From a virus, in the IMG/VR virus record IMGVR_UViG_3300028559_000074, positions 1 through 43,451 of that record: DNA of 43,451 bases, one strand, 5' to 3'. How positions within the stretch are numbered: the stretch's first letter is position 1; each line of letters starts with the position of its first letter. Positions 31,245 through 38,609 of this stretch are shown here, piece after piece. The notes under the pieces were generated by a model that was not told the origin of the DNA, did not search any database, and was given only the letters and a program-made list of their open reading frames with translations. Both the position numbers and the translations under genes were made by a program.

Positions 31245-31589
31245 ATGAAATTATATCTAGTTGAAATTGGAACGAATCATTTAAAGTATAAATATTTAAG
31301 TGATTATTTAAATCTGTATGTGTTAAATAAATTACTGGAAAAGGAAGAAGAATATTATCCTATATTAAATAATAACGATCACCAAATGATTAAAGATTGT
31401 GGTGGGACGATAGTTTTAAATGGTCGTGTGATTGATCGTGTACAAAATCGAGTTTGGATTATAAATATAGAACATGATGAACGTTGTGTTATTTCCACAT
31501 ATGAAAGGAAATTTAGTGAAATGGTTAATGGTGTTAAAATAACAGTTAGAAGAGATATAAAATTAGAATCTATTTCTAAACAATTATAG
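31245..31589 (+). CDS. Hypothetical protein (114 aa), near-leaderless mRNA
   Basis: No family is recognised. It has a small mixed alpha/beta sequence (MKLYLVEIGTNHLKYKYLSD, then GGTIVLNGRVIDRVQNRVW and a basic, beta-rich end, GVKITVRRDIKLESI). Its own consensus promoter five bases upstream implies a leaderless transcript and independent, perhaps early, expression. The next gene, a 38-codon zinc-knuckle ORF, starts 22 bases downstream and could share the transcript. Confidence 0.7.
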   Translation: MKLYLVEIGTNHLKYKYLSDYLNLYVLNKLLEKEEEYYPILNNNDHQMIKDCGGTIVLNGRVIDRVQNRVWIINIEHDERCVISTYERKFSEMVNGVKITVRRDIKLESISKQL

Positions 31590-31611
31590 ATTATTTTTAT
31601 AGGAATAGAAT

Positions 31612-31728
31612 ATGAAACCTAAGGAAAAGCCTAAAGAAAAGCCTAAAGAAGTGTGTTCTTTTTGTGGTGAGGATCATCATATAAATCAATGCACACTTTA
31701 CATAATTTTAATATCATCTGGGTGTTAA
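31612..31728 (+). CDS. Micro-protein with zinc-knuckle-like motif (38 aa)
   Basis: The ATG at 31612 opens a 38-codon frame. The first half is a KPKE repeat (three units, from a direct DNA repeat). Then CSFCGEDHHINQC gives C-x2-C-x4-H-x3-C, close to the CCHC zinc knuckle of nucleic-acid-binding proteins. The end is hydrophobic. The composition is unlike random AT-rich DNA, which supports a real gene, but it is short and no close family is recognised. Confidence 0.5.
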   Translation: MKPKEKPKEKPKEVCSFCGEDHHINQCTLYIILISSGC

Positions 31729-31776
31729 CATATAAAAATATTAATATAAGTGCAATAAAAATTAGAAAACAATAAC

Positions 31777-32406
31777 ATGTCAAAACTAACTAAAGAAAGA
31801 GGCTTTAAAATAAGAGAGGAACACTCAGGTGTATTAGAGAAACAAATATGTGATAATCACAATTTGCAACAAATCGGTGGTAGTCGAACAAAAGTAGATG
31901 GGACTGATGGAACCTCGAATAAGAGTATTAAAAATGCTAGCGGTTCCAGTACGCAGGTACATCTAACTACACAAAATCACTTCATTAAATCATTGGAACT
32001 TGATTCACAATCAGCAGAATTCATTAAGTTTTTCTGTGGAAACAAAGAAATGAATAATAATGGTAAAGATAGATTTACAATTAACCAAATTGATGAATCA
32101 ATAACTGAGTCTTTTAAAAAATTTCTAAATGAAAATAAATTAAGAATAATTGATCTAATTATTAGAAATGGATTCAATATAACACATGTTATCTTTAATG
32201 ATATTACAAATAAAAAAGAGTATGAATTAACATATGATGAGATTATTGAAAGAGTTTTAGACTGTGAGTGGAAATTCATGAAAGGTGGTATTCATTTGAA
32301 AAATTCAGATGGTAAAACCTATTTTCATTTTCAAAGAGAGGGTAAAAGAAATCCAAGTAACAGATATAATGTTTTATGGCATGTACATAAACATCTTTTT
32401 GTTTAA
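31777..32406 (+). CDS. Candidate restriction endonuclease (209 aa)
   Basis: This protein is convergent with a DNA methyltransferase gene and shares its terminator, the classic layout of a restriction-modification pair. Near residues 40-65 it has DGTDGTSNKSIKNASGSSTQ followed by VHLTTQ. D44 and the S50-x-K52 pair, near a beta strand, could be a PD-(D/E)xK-like active site with Ser in place of Glu. The C-terminal half has ITHVIFNDI and the end GIHLKNSDGKTYFHFQREGK. The family is not recognised with certainty; restriction activity is inferred from context and motif. AT-rich promoter-like DNA (31728-31745) lies upstream. Confidence 0.55.
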   Translation: MSKLTKERGFKIREEHSGVLEKQICDNHNLQQIGGSRTKVDGTDGTSNKSIKNASGSSTQVHLTTQNHFIKSLELDSQSAEFIKFFCGNKEMNNNGKDRFTINQIDESITESFKKFLNENKLRIIDLIIRNGFNITHVIFNDITNKKEYELTYDEIIERVLDCEWKFMKGGIHLKNSDGKTYFHFQREGKRNPSNRYNVLWHVHKHLFV

Positions 32407-32434
32407 AAAAGAGAGGATAAATCCTCTCTTTTTT
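32405..32434. terminator. Bidirectional terminator
   Basis: AAAAAAGAGAGGAT and its perfect complement form a stem of about 12-14 bp with a very small loop between convergent genes. Confidence 0.92.
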
Positions 32435-33152
32435 ATTTTATATTATTTAGTCTAGACTTAGATATATCTAAGTAGTTTGAATCTAATTCAATTCCTATAA
32501 AATCTCTTTTAATCTTTTTTGAAACTACTGCTGTAGTTCCAGATCCCAAAAATGGATCTAATATTAAATCACCTTCTAGTGATGTTAGTAGTATGCAATT
32601 TTCAACTAGTTTTTCTGGAAATGGAGCTGGATGTTTACTACCCCTATCAGGGTTTATTGTCCAGACTTCTGAATGATATTTAGAATCAAGATTTTCTTTA
32701 AATGTTCTTGGCTTTGACTTAACTAACCAATATATGTGTTCAGTACAAGGTAATAAAACATCTTTTCTAATATTTGGACTTGACAATCGATTCCAAATAA
32801 TAAGTTGATAAAGAGATAAATCACTCTTACTTATAAAGTCTGTTGGTAGATATACTTTATTTTTATGTCTTCTAGGTTTATGATTGAAAAAAATTGAGCC
32901 GTTTGGTTTTATAATTCTCATCATTTCATTTAATATTTCAATCATCCAAAAACTATATTCTTCTTCTGATAAATCATCATCATAAGTTGAGTAATCGATA
33001 TTAAATTTTTTCCAAACTTGATTACCTGGATTTACCTTACCTCCAGTTAAACCCTTTTTATTATAAGGTGGTGATGTTACTATTACATCAATAGTATTTG
33101 ACTCAATTTCTTTCATAGCACTCAAACAATCTCCTAAAATTAATTTTTCCAT
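32433..33152 (-). CDS. DNA methyltransferase, N4-cytosine/N6-adenine beta class
   Basis: The 239-residue product has the catalytic motif TSPPY (26-30) near the N-terminus and the SAM motif DPFLGSGTT (199-207) near the C-terminus, an order (IV before I) that defines the beta class. It methylates an exocyclic amino group of A or C in a specific sequence. Convergent gene 31777 may be the matching nuclease. Alone it would protect phage DNA against host restriction. On the minus strand TTTTAATATATAAAA-type DNA lies just upstream of the ATG, close to a divergent copy serving 33255. Confidence 0.92.
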   Translation of the reverse strand: MEKLILGDCLSAMKEIESNTIDVIVTSPPYNKKGLTGGKVNPGNQVWKKFNIDYSTYDDDLSEEEYSFWMIEILNEMMRIIKPNGSIFFNHKPRRHKNKVYLPTDFISKSDLSLYQLIIWNRLSSPNIRKDVLLPCTEHIYWLVKSKPRTFKENLDSKYHSEVWTINPDRGSKHPAPFPEKLVENCILLTSLEGDLILDPFLGSGTTAVVSKKIKRDFIGIELDSNYLDISKSRLNNIK

Positions 33153-33168
33153 TTTCTTTATTATTTTC

Positions 33169-33183
33169 TTTTATATATTAAAA
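33169..33183 (-). promoter_or_regulatory. AT-rich putative late promoter of methyltransferase
   Basis: On the minus strand the sequence reads TTTAATATATAAAA, 17 bases before the methyltransferase ATG. It matches the recurrent motif. Confidence 0.45.
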
Positions 33184-33238
33184 TCAATACACTCTGTTTC
33201 AACTTTTTCAACTTTTTCAACCGAAACTTTCATTTTTA

Positions 33239-33250
33239 TTAATATATAAA
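33239..33250 (+). promoter_or_regulatory. AT-rich putative late promoter of RHH gene
   Basis: TTAATATATAAA ends four bases before the ATG at 33255. It is divergent from the copy at 33169-33183. Confidence 0.45.
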
Positions 33251-33254
33251 TTAT

Positions 33255-33407
33255 ATGAAAAACAAGAGAAAAGTTAAAGCATTCTTCACCATCGATCCTG
33301 ATTTATATGAAGAATTTGAAAAACACATTGATAAAAATCTTTTAGATAAGTCAAAGCTTATAGAGTTCTTAATTAAAGAATATCTAGATAAGAAAAGTTT
33401 AACTTAA
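33255..33407 (+). CDS. Ribbon-helix-helix-like DNA-binding protein (50 aa)
   Basis: The 50-codon frame begins with a basic arm (MKNKRKVKA), then a strand (FFTIDPDLYEEFEKHI) and two helices (DKSKLIEFLIKEYLDKK). This strand-helix-helix order with the basic start is typical of Arc/MetJ-type dimeric repressors. It may control the adjacent methyltransferase or the 33461 gene. The divergent AT-rich motifs on each side leave a shared regulatory region of about 100 bases. It is not otherwise recognised. Confidence 0.65.
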   Translation: MKNKRKVKAFFTIDPDLYEEFEKHIDKNLLDKSKLIEFLIKEYLDKKSLT

Positions 33408-33460
33408 ACTCTCATTATATTAAAATATAGAACCGAATATAATTTATCAATAGAAATAAA

Positions 33461-34435
33461 ATGATACAACACTTAGAATCTTCACTAATTGAAAAGGATG
33501 TTGAGAATGCTTGGCGTTCCAAAATAAATAGTCTTTTCCCAGACTCAACAATGACATCACCTTATAATACTGATGGGTATTTAGAATCTGAGGATGGTAA
33601 AATATCTTTACTTCTGGAGTTTAAATTTCAAGAAAATTTAAAATCTAAACTAGCACAAGTAAATATTCTAAGTCAAACACTATATTATATCAAGAAATTT
33701 GAGAAAGAAGGTAGAAAATTACCTAAAGTTATCCTAATTGCTGATAAAAACGAATGTTTTATTTTACACTCTAATCCACTTTCTAAATATTTAGATTATA
33801 GTTTAAATTGGAATGCTGCTGCATCCACTGCTTTTAAGATAAATCCAGAATTAATATCCGATATGTTAGAGGATCCTAATATAAATCCATTTGTATTTGA
33901 TATTGTGACTGGATTTAACTTCCTTGCTATTAAGAATAAAGTAGTTGAATTATCTGAGAATGTAACTCGTTTGGTTAAAGTTACTGAGCATAATATCAAT
34001 AATGTATTTGAGTATTTTCAGAAAAATGTTTTAGGTAAAAATGCACTTTCTGTTAATGAGGTGGCTAATTTATTTGTTAATCTTATTATTAATCCAGGTG
34101 AGAATTACTTACATCCTAAGAGAAAGAATATATTAATCACAAAATCATTTGGTGATGTTTATGTTAATACTGACAAGTATGTTTCATTTTTTAGTCACTT
34201 TGATGGTGAGCAATATTCTATTAGGGATAAGGAGAAATTAACATCTATTGTTGATAGAATTGTTGAGGATGAAACTCGTCGTAGAAAAGGTGAATTCTTT
34301 ACACCAACTATTTGGGTTGATGAAGCTCATAAGATGATTACAGAAGCTTTTGGTGAAAACTGGAAAGAAGAATATGTTGTGTGGGATCCGGCCGTGAAAT
34401 ATATAAAATATGTCAAGAAAATCATCTATCAATAA
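33461..34435 (+). pseudogene. N6-DNA methylase-like protein truncated at its SAM motif
   Basis: Residues 1-280 form a plausible N-terminal region of a large restriction/methylase-type protein, with a charged strand (GKISLLLEFKFQ), a VILIADKNECFIL strand and the block DETRRRKGEFFTPTIWVDEA. That block introduces the methylase domain. The expected SAM motif starts as VVWDPA but then turns into unrelated VKYIKYVKKIIYQ and stops. Intact relatives continue CGTGN. The break lies next to the start and AT-rich promoter-like motif of the 34410 gene, so a deletion has probably fused the two. The remainder may still be expressed as a truncated protein. Confidence 0.7.
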
Positions 34436-34916
34436 AATAAAAAGAGACAACTCTAAATCTAAAGATATATCCGCAGCTTTTGTAATGTATCTCTATGAAA
34501 AATCTCACTCTCCTATCTCCACCAGATTTACTGGGATGGGTTTATCTGAATGTGATGTTATATCAGTTTCTAAATCAGATTACATTTATGAGTATGAAAT
34601 CAAAATATCTCGAGCAGATTATAAAAAGGACTTCATAAAAGAAAAACACTCCCAGATGATCAGGGAGAATCATACAAAGATTGTAAAGGGAGAAATGATG
34701 TATCTGTCTCCAAATTATTTTAACTTCATTACACCAAGAGGATTAATTTCTTTAGAAGAAGTTCCAGAATATGCTGGATTAATTTATATCAATGATGATT
34801 TTACATTTGATGTAATAAAAAAACCACTCCTACTACATAAGACTAAAGCTAGTCCTCAATTTATAAGAAAGTTAGCACACAATCTTAGTTGTAAATTAGT
34901 TTTTAAATCTATTTAA
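34410..34916 (+). CDS. Predicted PD-(D/E)xK nuclease-like protein (168 aa)
   Basis: The product has a likely restriction-endonuclease-fold core: SECDVISVSKSDYIYEYEIK, with D49 and E63-x-K65 spaced as in PD-(D/E)xK enzymes, then SRADYKKDF and a helix. NYFNFITPRGLISLEEVPEY and a C-terminal helix (SPQFIRKLAHNL) follow, resembling MmcB-like DNA-repair nucleases. It overlaps the end of the truncated methylase gene by 26 bases and the convergent 34909 gene by eight. The sequence gaaatatataaaat abuts its ATG. Nuclease role is inferred. Confidence 0.68.
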   Translation: MSRKSSINKIKRDNSKSKDISAAFVMYLYEKSHSPISTRFTGMGLSECDVISVSKSDYIYEYEIKISRADYKKDFIKEKHSQMIRENHTKIVKGEMMYLSPNYFNFITPRGLISLEEVPEYAGLIYINDDFTFDVIKKPLLLHKTKASPQFIRKLAHNLSCKLVFKSI

Positions 34917-36507
34917 CTATTAAATGAGCTGCCGACCAATCAGATTCGGATTTAGCAAATCTTATAATATCTGTTATTATCCTATTTTGACTTTTTTGTG
35001 GAAGGCTTGAAATCCAGTTTGAGAATATTACTGCCTGCATCCTTGAATTTGACTCTTGTGTTTTTGGATGTTTAATATCCTCTTTGAATGCATATTCTAA
35101 ATCACTATTATGAAATTTGTAATCTTTACGAGATGATCCCGAAAGACTTGGCATGAACTTTTTCATTATTTTTAAAATATCTTCCTCATCTTTAATAAAT
35201 TCTATATCCTTTGATATCTTTTCAGGAACCAAGTAGTTTATTAAAGCTCCAGCTTTTCCAGACATGTGTTGAGATTTCAGTGAACCCTTAACTTCAATAC
35301 ATAGATTAGAATTAATTTGAGTTTCAAAAGTTCTGAGATCTATTTTTCCACTTCCGGGGTTACCTGATATTAAATAGTTATAATTAATAACTACTGTTTT
35401 TAAATCACTTGAAACTTCAAAATCAGATAAAGTATGAGATACTTGAGTTGGTTTTAAATTAACTGGAAATGTATAGTGTGGTGGAGTAACTTGTTGTTTT
35501 AGAGAAACTCCAATTATACCAGTTTTTTGTTTAATTGATTCTTTGAAAAAATCATTAAACTGTTCTAATGAATAATTATATTGATTCCAAAATTCTTCAT
35601 TTTTAAAAGCTCTATCATATCCCTTATAACATATCCATATATCCGATGGATTCCATTTGGATAGAGATGTTCTTTTTGGAATTTTATAAGTTGTTTGTGA
35701 ATTTGCATTAGTCATATAATCTTCCGGCCCTACCCATTCTGGTATACCAGCTTTTAAATCGGCCTTATCATCTTTAGCCCACTGTAAAACACTATTAAAA
35801 AAACTAATCTCCTCCTTGATTAAATATTCTGCTTCATAATTTAATATTAAATCTGTTGAGTTTTTATAAAATCCTTGAATATTTGATATACTATCACCCA
35901 ACCAATCAATTAGAGTTTCTGATTGTTGCATAGCTGATTCATAAATTTCTTTATTATCATGAAAATCTTCAAATTTTTCAATACTTTCACCCGATATAAT
36001 AGTGGGTCTAAATGTTATATCATAATTAAAATTTATCAAACCATTCTTACCATATACTTTAATCATTTTACCCTTCTGTTTCCAAATAAGTTGAGCTAAG
36101 ATAATTAAAAATGCTGTTTCTCTGAAATAATCACCACGACTTGCTGCTCTTCCCTTAGCTTCTTTTTGAACTAAACGATCAGTTTTTTCACCTATTGGAA
36201 CACATGCAAATGGATATTTTGAATCACCAGTTTCATAATGAAATAGTTTAGTGTGTTTAGATATAACATCTGAATAAACCTCAATACTAAATGATGAACG
36301 TCTAATAAAAATAACTTTATCTTCTGGATTAGGTTTAGATTCAGTAAATTTAAAAACCATACTAGGATTTAATCTCAACTTTTCAAGACTTTTAACACCT
36401 TTATCACTTTGAGGAATATAATCAATACCATGCTTATCAATGGTAAATGTAGCTTCAAAAATTTTTGAAAAATTAGTGAAATTATTAAACTTATTAAGAT
36501 ATTTCAT
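34909..36507 (-). CDS. Large hypothetical protein (532 aa) with MKYLKxF-type N-terminus
   Basis: The frame is open to 36531, but the ATG at 36505-36507 gives MKYLNKFNNFTNFSKIFEAT, the shared N-terminal peptide with IFE/A, a good match to the T4 prohead-protease consensus. The remainder has no recognised domain. Visible parts are FRRSSFSIEVYSDVIS-like strands, KGRAASRGDYFRETAFLIIL at about 130-150, WNPSDIWICYKGYDRAFKNE in the middle, and GSLKSQHMSGKAGALINYLV near the end, which may bind a ligand or nucleic acid. It may be a large internal head protein injected with the DNA. Confidence 0.72.
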   Translation of the reverse strand: MKYLNKFNNFTNFSKIFEATFTIDKHGIDYIPQSDKGVKSLEKLRLNPSMVFKFTESKPNPEDKVIFIRRSSFSIEVYSDVISKHTKLFHYETGDSKYPFACVPIGEKTDRLVQKEAKGRAASRGDYFRETAFLIILAQLIWKQKGKMIKVYGKNGLINFNYDITFRPTIISGESIEKFEDFHDNKEIYESAMQQSETLIDWLGDSISNIQGFYKNSTDLILNYEAEYLIKEEISFFNSVLQWAKDDKADLKAGIPEWVGPEDYMTNANSQTTYKIPKRTSLSKWNPSDIWICYKGYDRAFKNEEFWNQYNYSLEQFNDFFKESIKQKTGIIGVSLKQQVTPPHYTFPVNLKPTQVSHTLSDFEVSSDLKTVVINYNYLISGNPGSGKIDLRTFETQINSNLCIEVKGSLKSQHMSGKAGALINYLVPEKISKDIEFIKDEEDILKIMKKFMPSLSGSSRKDYKFHNSDLEYAFKEDIKHPKTQESNSRMQAVIFSNWISSLPQKSQNRIITDIIRFAKSESDWSAAHLIVK

Positions 36508-36545
36508 TAAACTATATATAAAATAAAACACACTTAATTTTAAAA

Positions 36546-36737
36546 ATGTTAGTTGTATCTAAACGTCAAACAGTAAATCTAACCATGGGTAAAGTTTATC
36601 GAGTTTTGGAATCTCCAGGAAAACGATATACTATTATCAATGATAGAGGTCAACTGAGCGATACAAGTGTTAATAATTTTATTCCTATAGAAGAAGCTAG
36701 AGAATCTAAATTAAATAAACTTTTTGATGAAAAATAA
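36546..36737 (+). CDS. Small SH3-like protein (63 aa) with shared C-terminal tail
   Basis: Residues 1-47 form a likely small barrel (VNLTMGKVYRVLESPGKRYT, IINDRGQLSDTSVNNFIPI), similar in pattern to the 9683 gene. The tail IEEARESKLNKLFDEK is the clearest copy of the recurrent C-terminal motif. The bases encoding LFDE (TTTTTGATGAAA) also contain the ATG of the next gene at 36727, the same arrangement as at 7118. It starts the cluster 36546-37480. Confidence 0.74.
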   Translation: MLVVSKRQTVNLTMGKVYRVLESPGKRYTIINDRGQLSDTSVNNFIPIEEARESKLNKLFDEK

Positions 36738-36978
36738 ATCACTATTTCTTATTTCCGTGGGTGTTTTGAACCTACTTCACGGTCTAACACACATTATTCA
36801 ATTTATTCAATCAATGTTTTTAATAACATATTCAATGGAAGTCCATAACCAATCGTGGATTGACGAATTGATGCATAATCCTATTCTGGCTTTAATATGG
36901 GCTATAATCGGTATAACATCTTTAGTAATCGGTATTAGAGATTATAGACACCATAAAAATTGTAAGCATGAACATTAA
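36727..36978 (+). CDS. Small membrane protein (83 aa) with His-rich C-terminus
   Basis: The ATG at 36727 overlaps the tail of the preceding gene (a TTG at 36724 is an alternative). Two hydrophobic segments are predicted, FLISVGVLNLLHGLTHIIQF (about 6-25) and ILALIWAIIGITSLVIGI (about 53-70). The C-terminus is basic and His-rich (RHHKNCKHEH), probably cytoplasmic and perhaps metal-binding. No family is recognised. Small two-helix phage membrane proteins often affect lysis, exclusion or host envelope, but nothing here decides between these. Confidence 0.68.
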   Translation: MKNKSLFLISVGVLNLLHGLTHIIQFIQSMFLITYSMEVHNQSWIDELMHNPILALIWAIIGITSLVIGIRDYRHHKNCKHEH

Positions 36979-37216
36979 AGAATTAATACAAGAACAATAT
37001 CCTAATAGTAAACATGCTAATACTATTAAGGTTGCTAAATTGATAGATGATAAATTTATCTATACCGAACTTAATAGTGGAGCTAGTGTTTTTTATGAGA
37101 TTAGAGAAGGCAGACTTTATATTTATAAAAGAAATGAGGTTACTAACCGAGAAGATAATGAAAGATGGCTTCAAATATTCCGAGAATCTAAGTTAAATGA
37201 TTTATTAGAAGAATGA
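36968..37216 (+). CDS. Hypothetical protein (82 aa) with shared C-terminal tail
   Basis: The start overlaps the preceding gene by 11 bases. The body is small and beta-rich (KVAKLIDDKFIYTELNSGAS, VFYEIREGRLYIYKRNEV). The tail WLQIFRESKLNDLLEE is another copy of the recurrent C-terminal motif and is very like that of 36546, so the two proteins in this cluster probably share a partner. No other motif is visible. Confidence 0.7.
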   Translation: MNIKELIQEQYPNSKHANTIKVAKLIDDKFIYTELNSGASVFYEIREGRLYIYKRNEVTNREDNERWLQIFRESKLNDLLEE

Positions 37217-37217
37217 A

Positions 37218-37230
37218 TTAATATATACTA
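37218..37230 (+). promoter_or_regulatory. AT-rich putative late promoter
   Basis: TTAATATATACTA ends one base before the ATG at 37232. The gene it precedes carries the MKYLKxF-type N-terminus. Confidence 0.42.
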
Positions 37231-37231
37231 A

Positions 37232-37480
37232 ATGAAGTATTTAAAAACATTTCAAGAATTAAATGAAGATATCAACATTCCAGTTGAGATTGGAGATACC
37301 ATATATCTAGGAAAATTCAAAAATAAGAAAACTGTTATTAAGAAAATTGATAAAGATGAAACTGGAATGCCAACTATAAATGGTAAAAAAGTTGTCACAT
37401 TCAGAATACAAGAACCTAAAAAGAATCCTAATTTCAAAGGATATCGAAGTCGATTCAAAAAGAAGAAGAAAGAAGACTAA
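37232..37480 (+). CDS. Small protein (82 aa) with MKYLKxF-type N-terminus
   Basis: The N-terminus MKYLKTFQELNEDINIP is a clear copy of the shared peptide. It is followed by a compact beta domain (IGDTIYLGKFKNKKTVIKKI, then GMPTINGKKVVTFRI) and a strongly basic tail (RSRFKKKKKED). Basic composition suits a DNA-associated internal head protein, but this is inferred. Proteins of this general form recur in T4-like phages; the function is unknown. The AT-rich motif directly upstream suggests separate late expression from the 36546-37216 operon. Confidence 0.72.
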   Translation: MKYLKTFQELNEDINIPVEIGDTIYLGKFKNKKTVIKKIDKDETGMPTINGKKVVTFRIQEPKKNPNFKGYRSRFKKKKKED

Positions 37481-37525
37481 ACAATTTCAATTTTTTTCAC
37501 TAAAAAGATTAAATAATTTTTAATT

Positions 37526-38398
37526 ATGATAAGTTACATGGGAGCCAAATCAGGCTCTATGGGTAAGTGGATTGTAGACTTTATCCCAAAAGATATAAAA
37601 GTATTTTCTGAACCATTTAGTGGTATGTTTAATGTTTATCTAACTATGGATTTAGATAAATATCCTTATTTAGAAAAAGTAATCTATAATGATTTTAATG
37701 TTCTAAATGCTAATATATTTGCTTGTGCTAGAAAATATAAAGAGTTTTATACCCACTTGGAAAGTCAAGAATGTCAGCAGAGAAGAAAAGACGGTTCATC
37801 AACAGATCCGAAATTTAAAAAATGGTTTGATGAATATCAAAAAGATATTTTTACAAATCAACCTGAATTGGATATGGATAATCCAGATTATGAAAATGGT
37901 GTTAAATATTCATATGTTCTATCACAAGTTTTTTCTGGATCTAAACCAGAAACCAGTTCTTTTATAGATTTGAAGGGTAAATATAACTGTAAGTTTGAAT
38001 CATTTAGAAGAAAAATGAATGGTTCTAATCATGGTAAGAATATATTAAATCACTTAGATAAAATTTCAAATGTTGAAAGTACAGATTTTGAGGAATTAAT
38101 GTTAAAATATGATAGTCCAGAAACATATTTCTATTTAGATCCACCATACTATAACTGTGAAAAGTATTATAGTAATCATGAATTTGGATTAGAAACACAT
38201 AAGAGACTAGCTGATTGTATTAAAAAGTTAGAAGCAAAGTGGTCATTATCATACTATTATTTTCCAGAGTTAGAGGAATGGTTTCCAAGAGACCAATATC
38301 ATTGGGAAGAAAAGGAATTTAATAAGATATCAGGAGCTAAGAAAGGTCAAGAAACGACTAAAGGAACAGAGCTTCTAATAATGAATTATGAAAAATGA
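37526..38398 (+). CDS. DNA adenine methyltransferase, D12/Dam class
   Basis: The 290-residue product has the SAM-binding region in YMGAKSGSMGKWIVDFI and VFSEPFSGMFN (26-36) and the catalytic DPPY at 205-208 (YLDPPYYNCEKYY). This is the I-to-IV order of the alpha class, to which Dam belongs. It would place N6-methyl groups on adenine. The start is ATG at 37526 after an AT-rich gap. It overlaps the next gene by 11 bases, and a third methyltransferase begins at 38590. Confidence 0.88.
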   Translation: MISYMGAKSGSMGKWIVDFIPKDIKVFSEPFSGMFNVYLTMDLDKYPYLEKVIYNDFNVLNANIFACARKYKEFYTHLESQECQQRRKDGSSTDPKFKKWFDEYQKDIFTNQPELDMDNPDYENGVKYSYVLSQVFSGSKPETSSFIDLKGKYNCKFESFRRKMNGSNHGKNILNHLDKISNVESTDFEELMLKYDSPETYFYLDPPYYNCEKYYSNHEFGLETHKRLADCIKKLEAKWSLSYYYFPELEEWFPRDQYHWEEKEFNKISGAKKGQETTKGTELLIMNYEK

Positions 38399-38609
38399 TA
38401 TAAGTGACTTAATCAAAGAGATTAAGAAAATTAAAAAAGGTAAAACTATCTGGTCTTCTAAAACTGTTAAAGCAGAGACAAGAAAACTTAGATCAGAATG
38501 GACAACTGAAATGGCTAATGATATTGCTAAATTTTCATCAATAGATGCTGAGGAAGAACTAAAAGCTTTATTATTAAAAGAACTAGGAAATGATAGAGAC
38601 TCCATTTAA
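38388..38609 (+). CDS. Hypothetical protein (73 aa) between two methyltransferases
   Basis: No family is recognised. It is a highly charged helical protein (NDISDLIKEIKKIKKGKTIW, then SEWTTEMANDIAKFSSIDAE). It overlaps both flanking methyltransferase genes (11 and 20 bases), which implies tight co-expression. A specificity or regulatory partner of one of them is possible, with no direct evidence. Confidence 0.68.
   Translation: MKNDISDLIKEIKKIKKGKTIWSSKTVKAETRKLRSEWTTEMANDIAKFSSIDAEEELKALLLKELGNDRDSI

Noticed and set aside
36508-36531. Eight-residue N-terminal extension of the 34909 gene
   Set aside because: The internal ATG restores the shared MKYLNKF peptide and leaves the AT-rich motif outside the gene.
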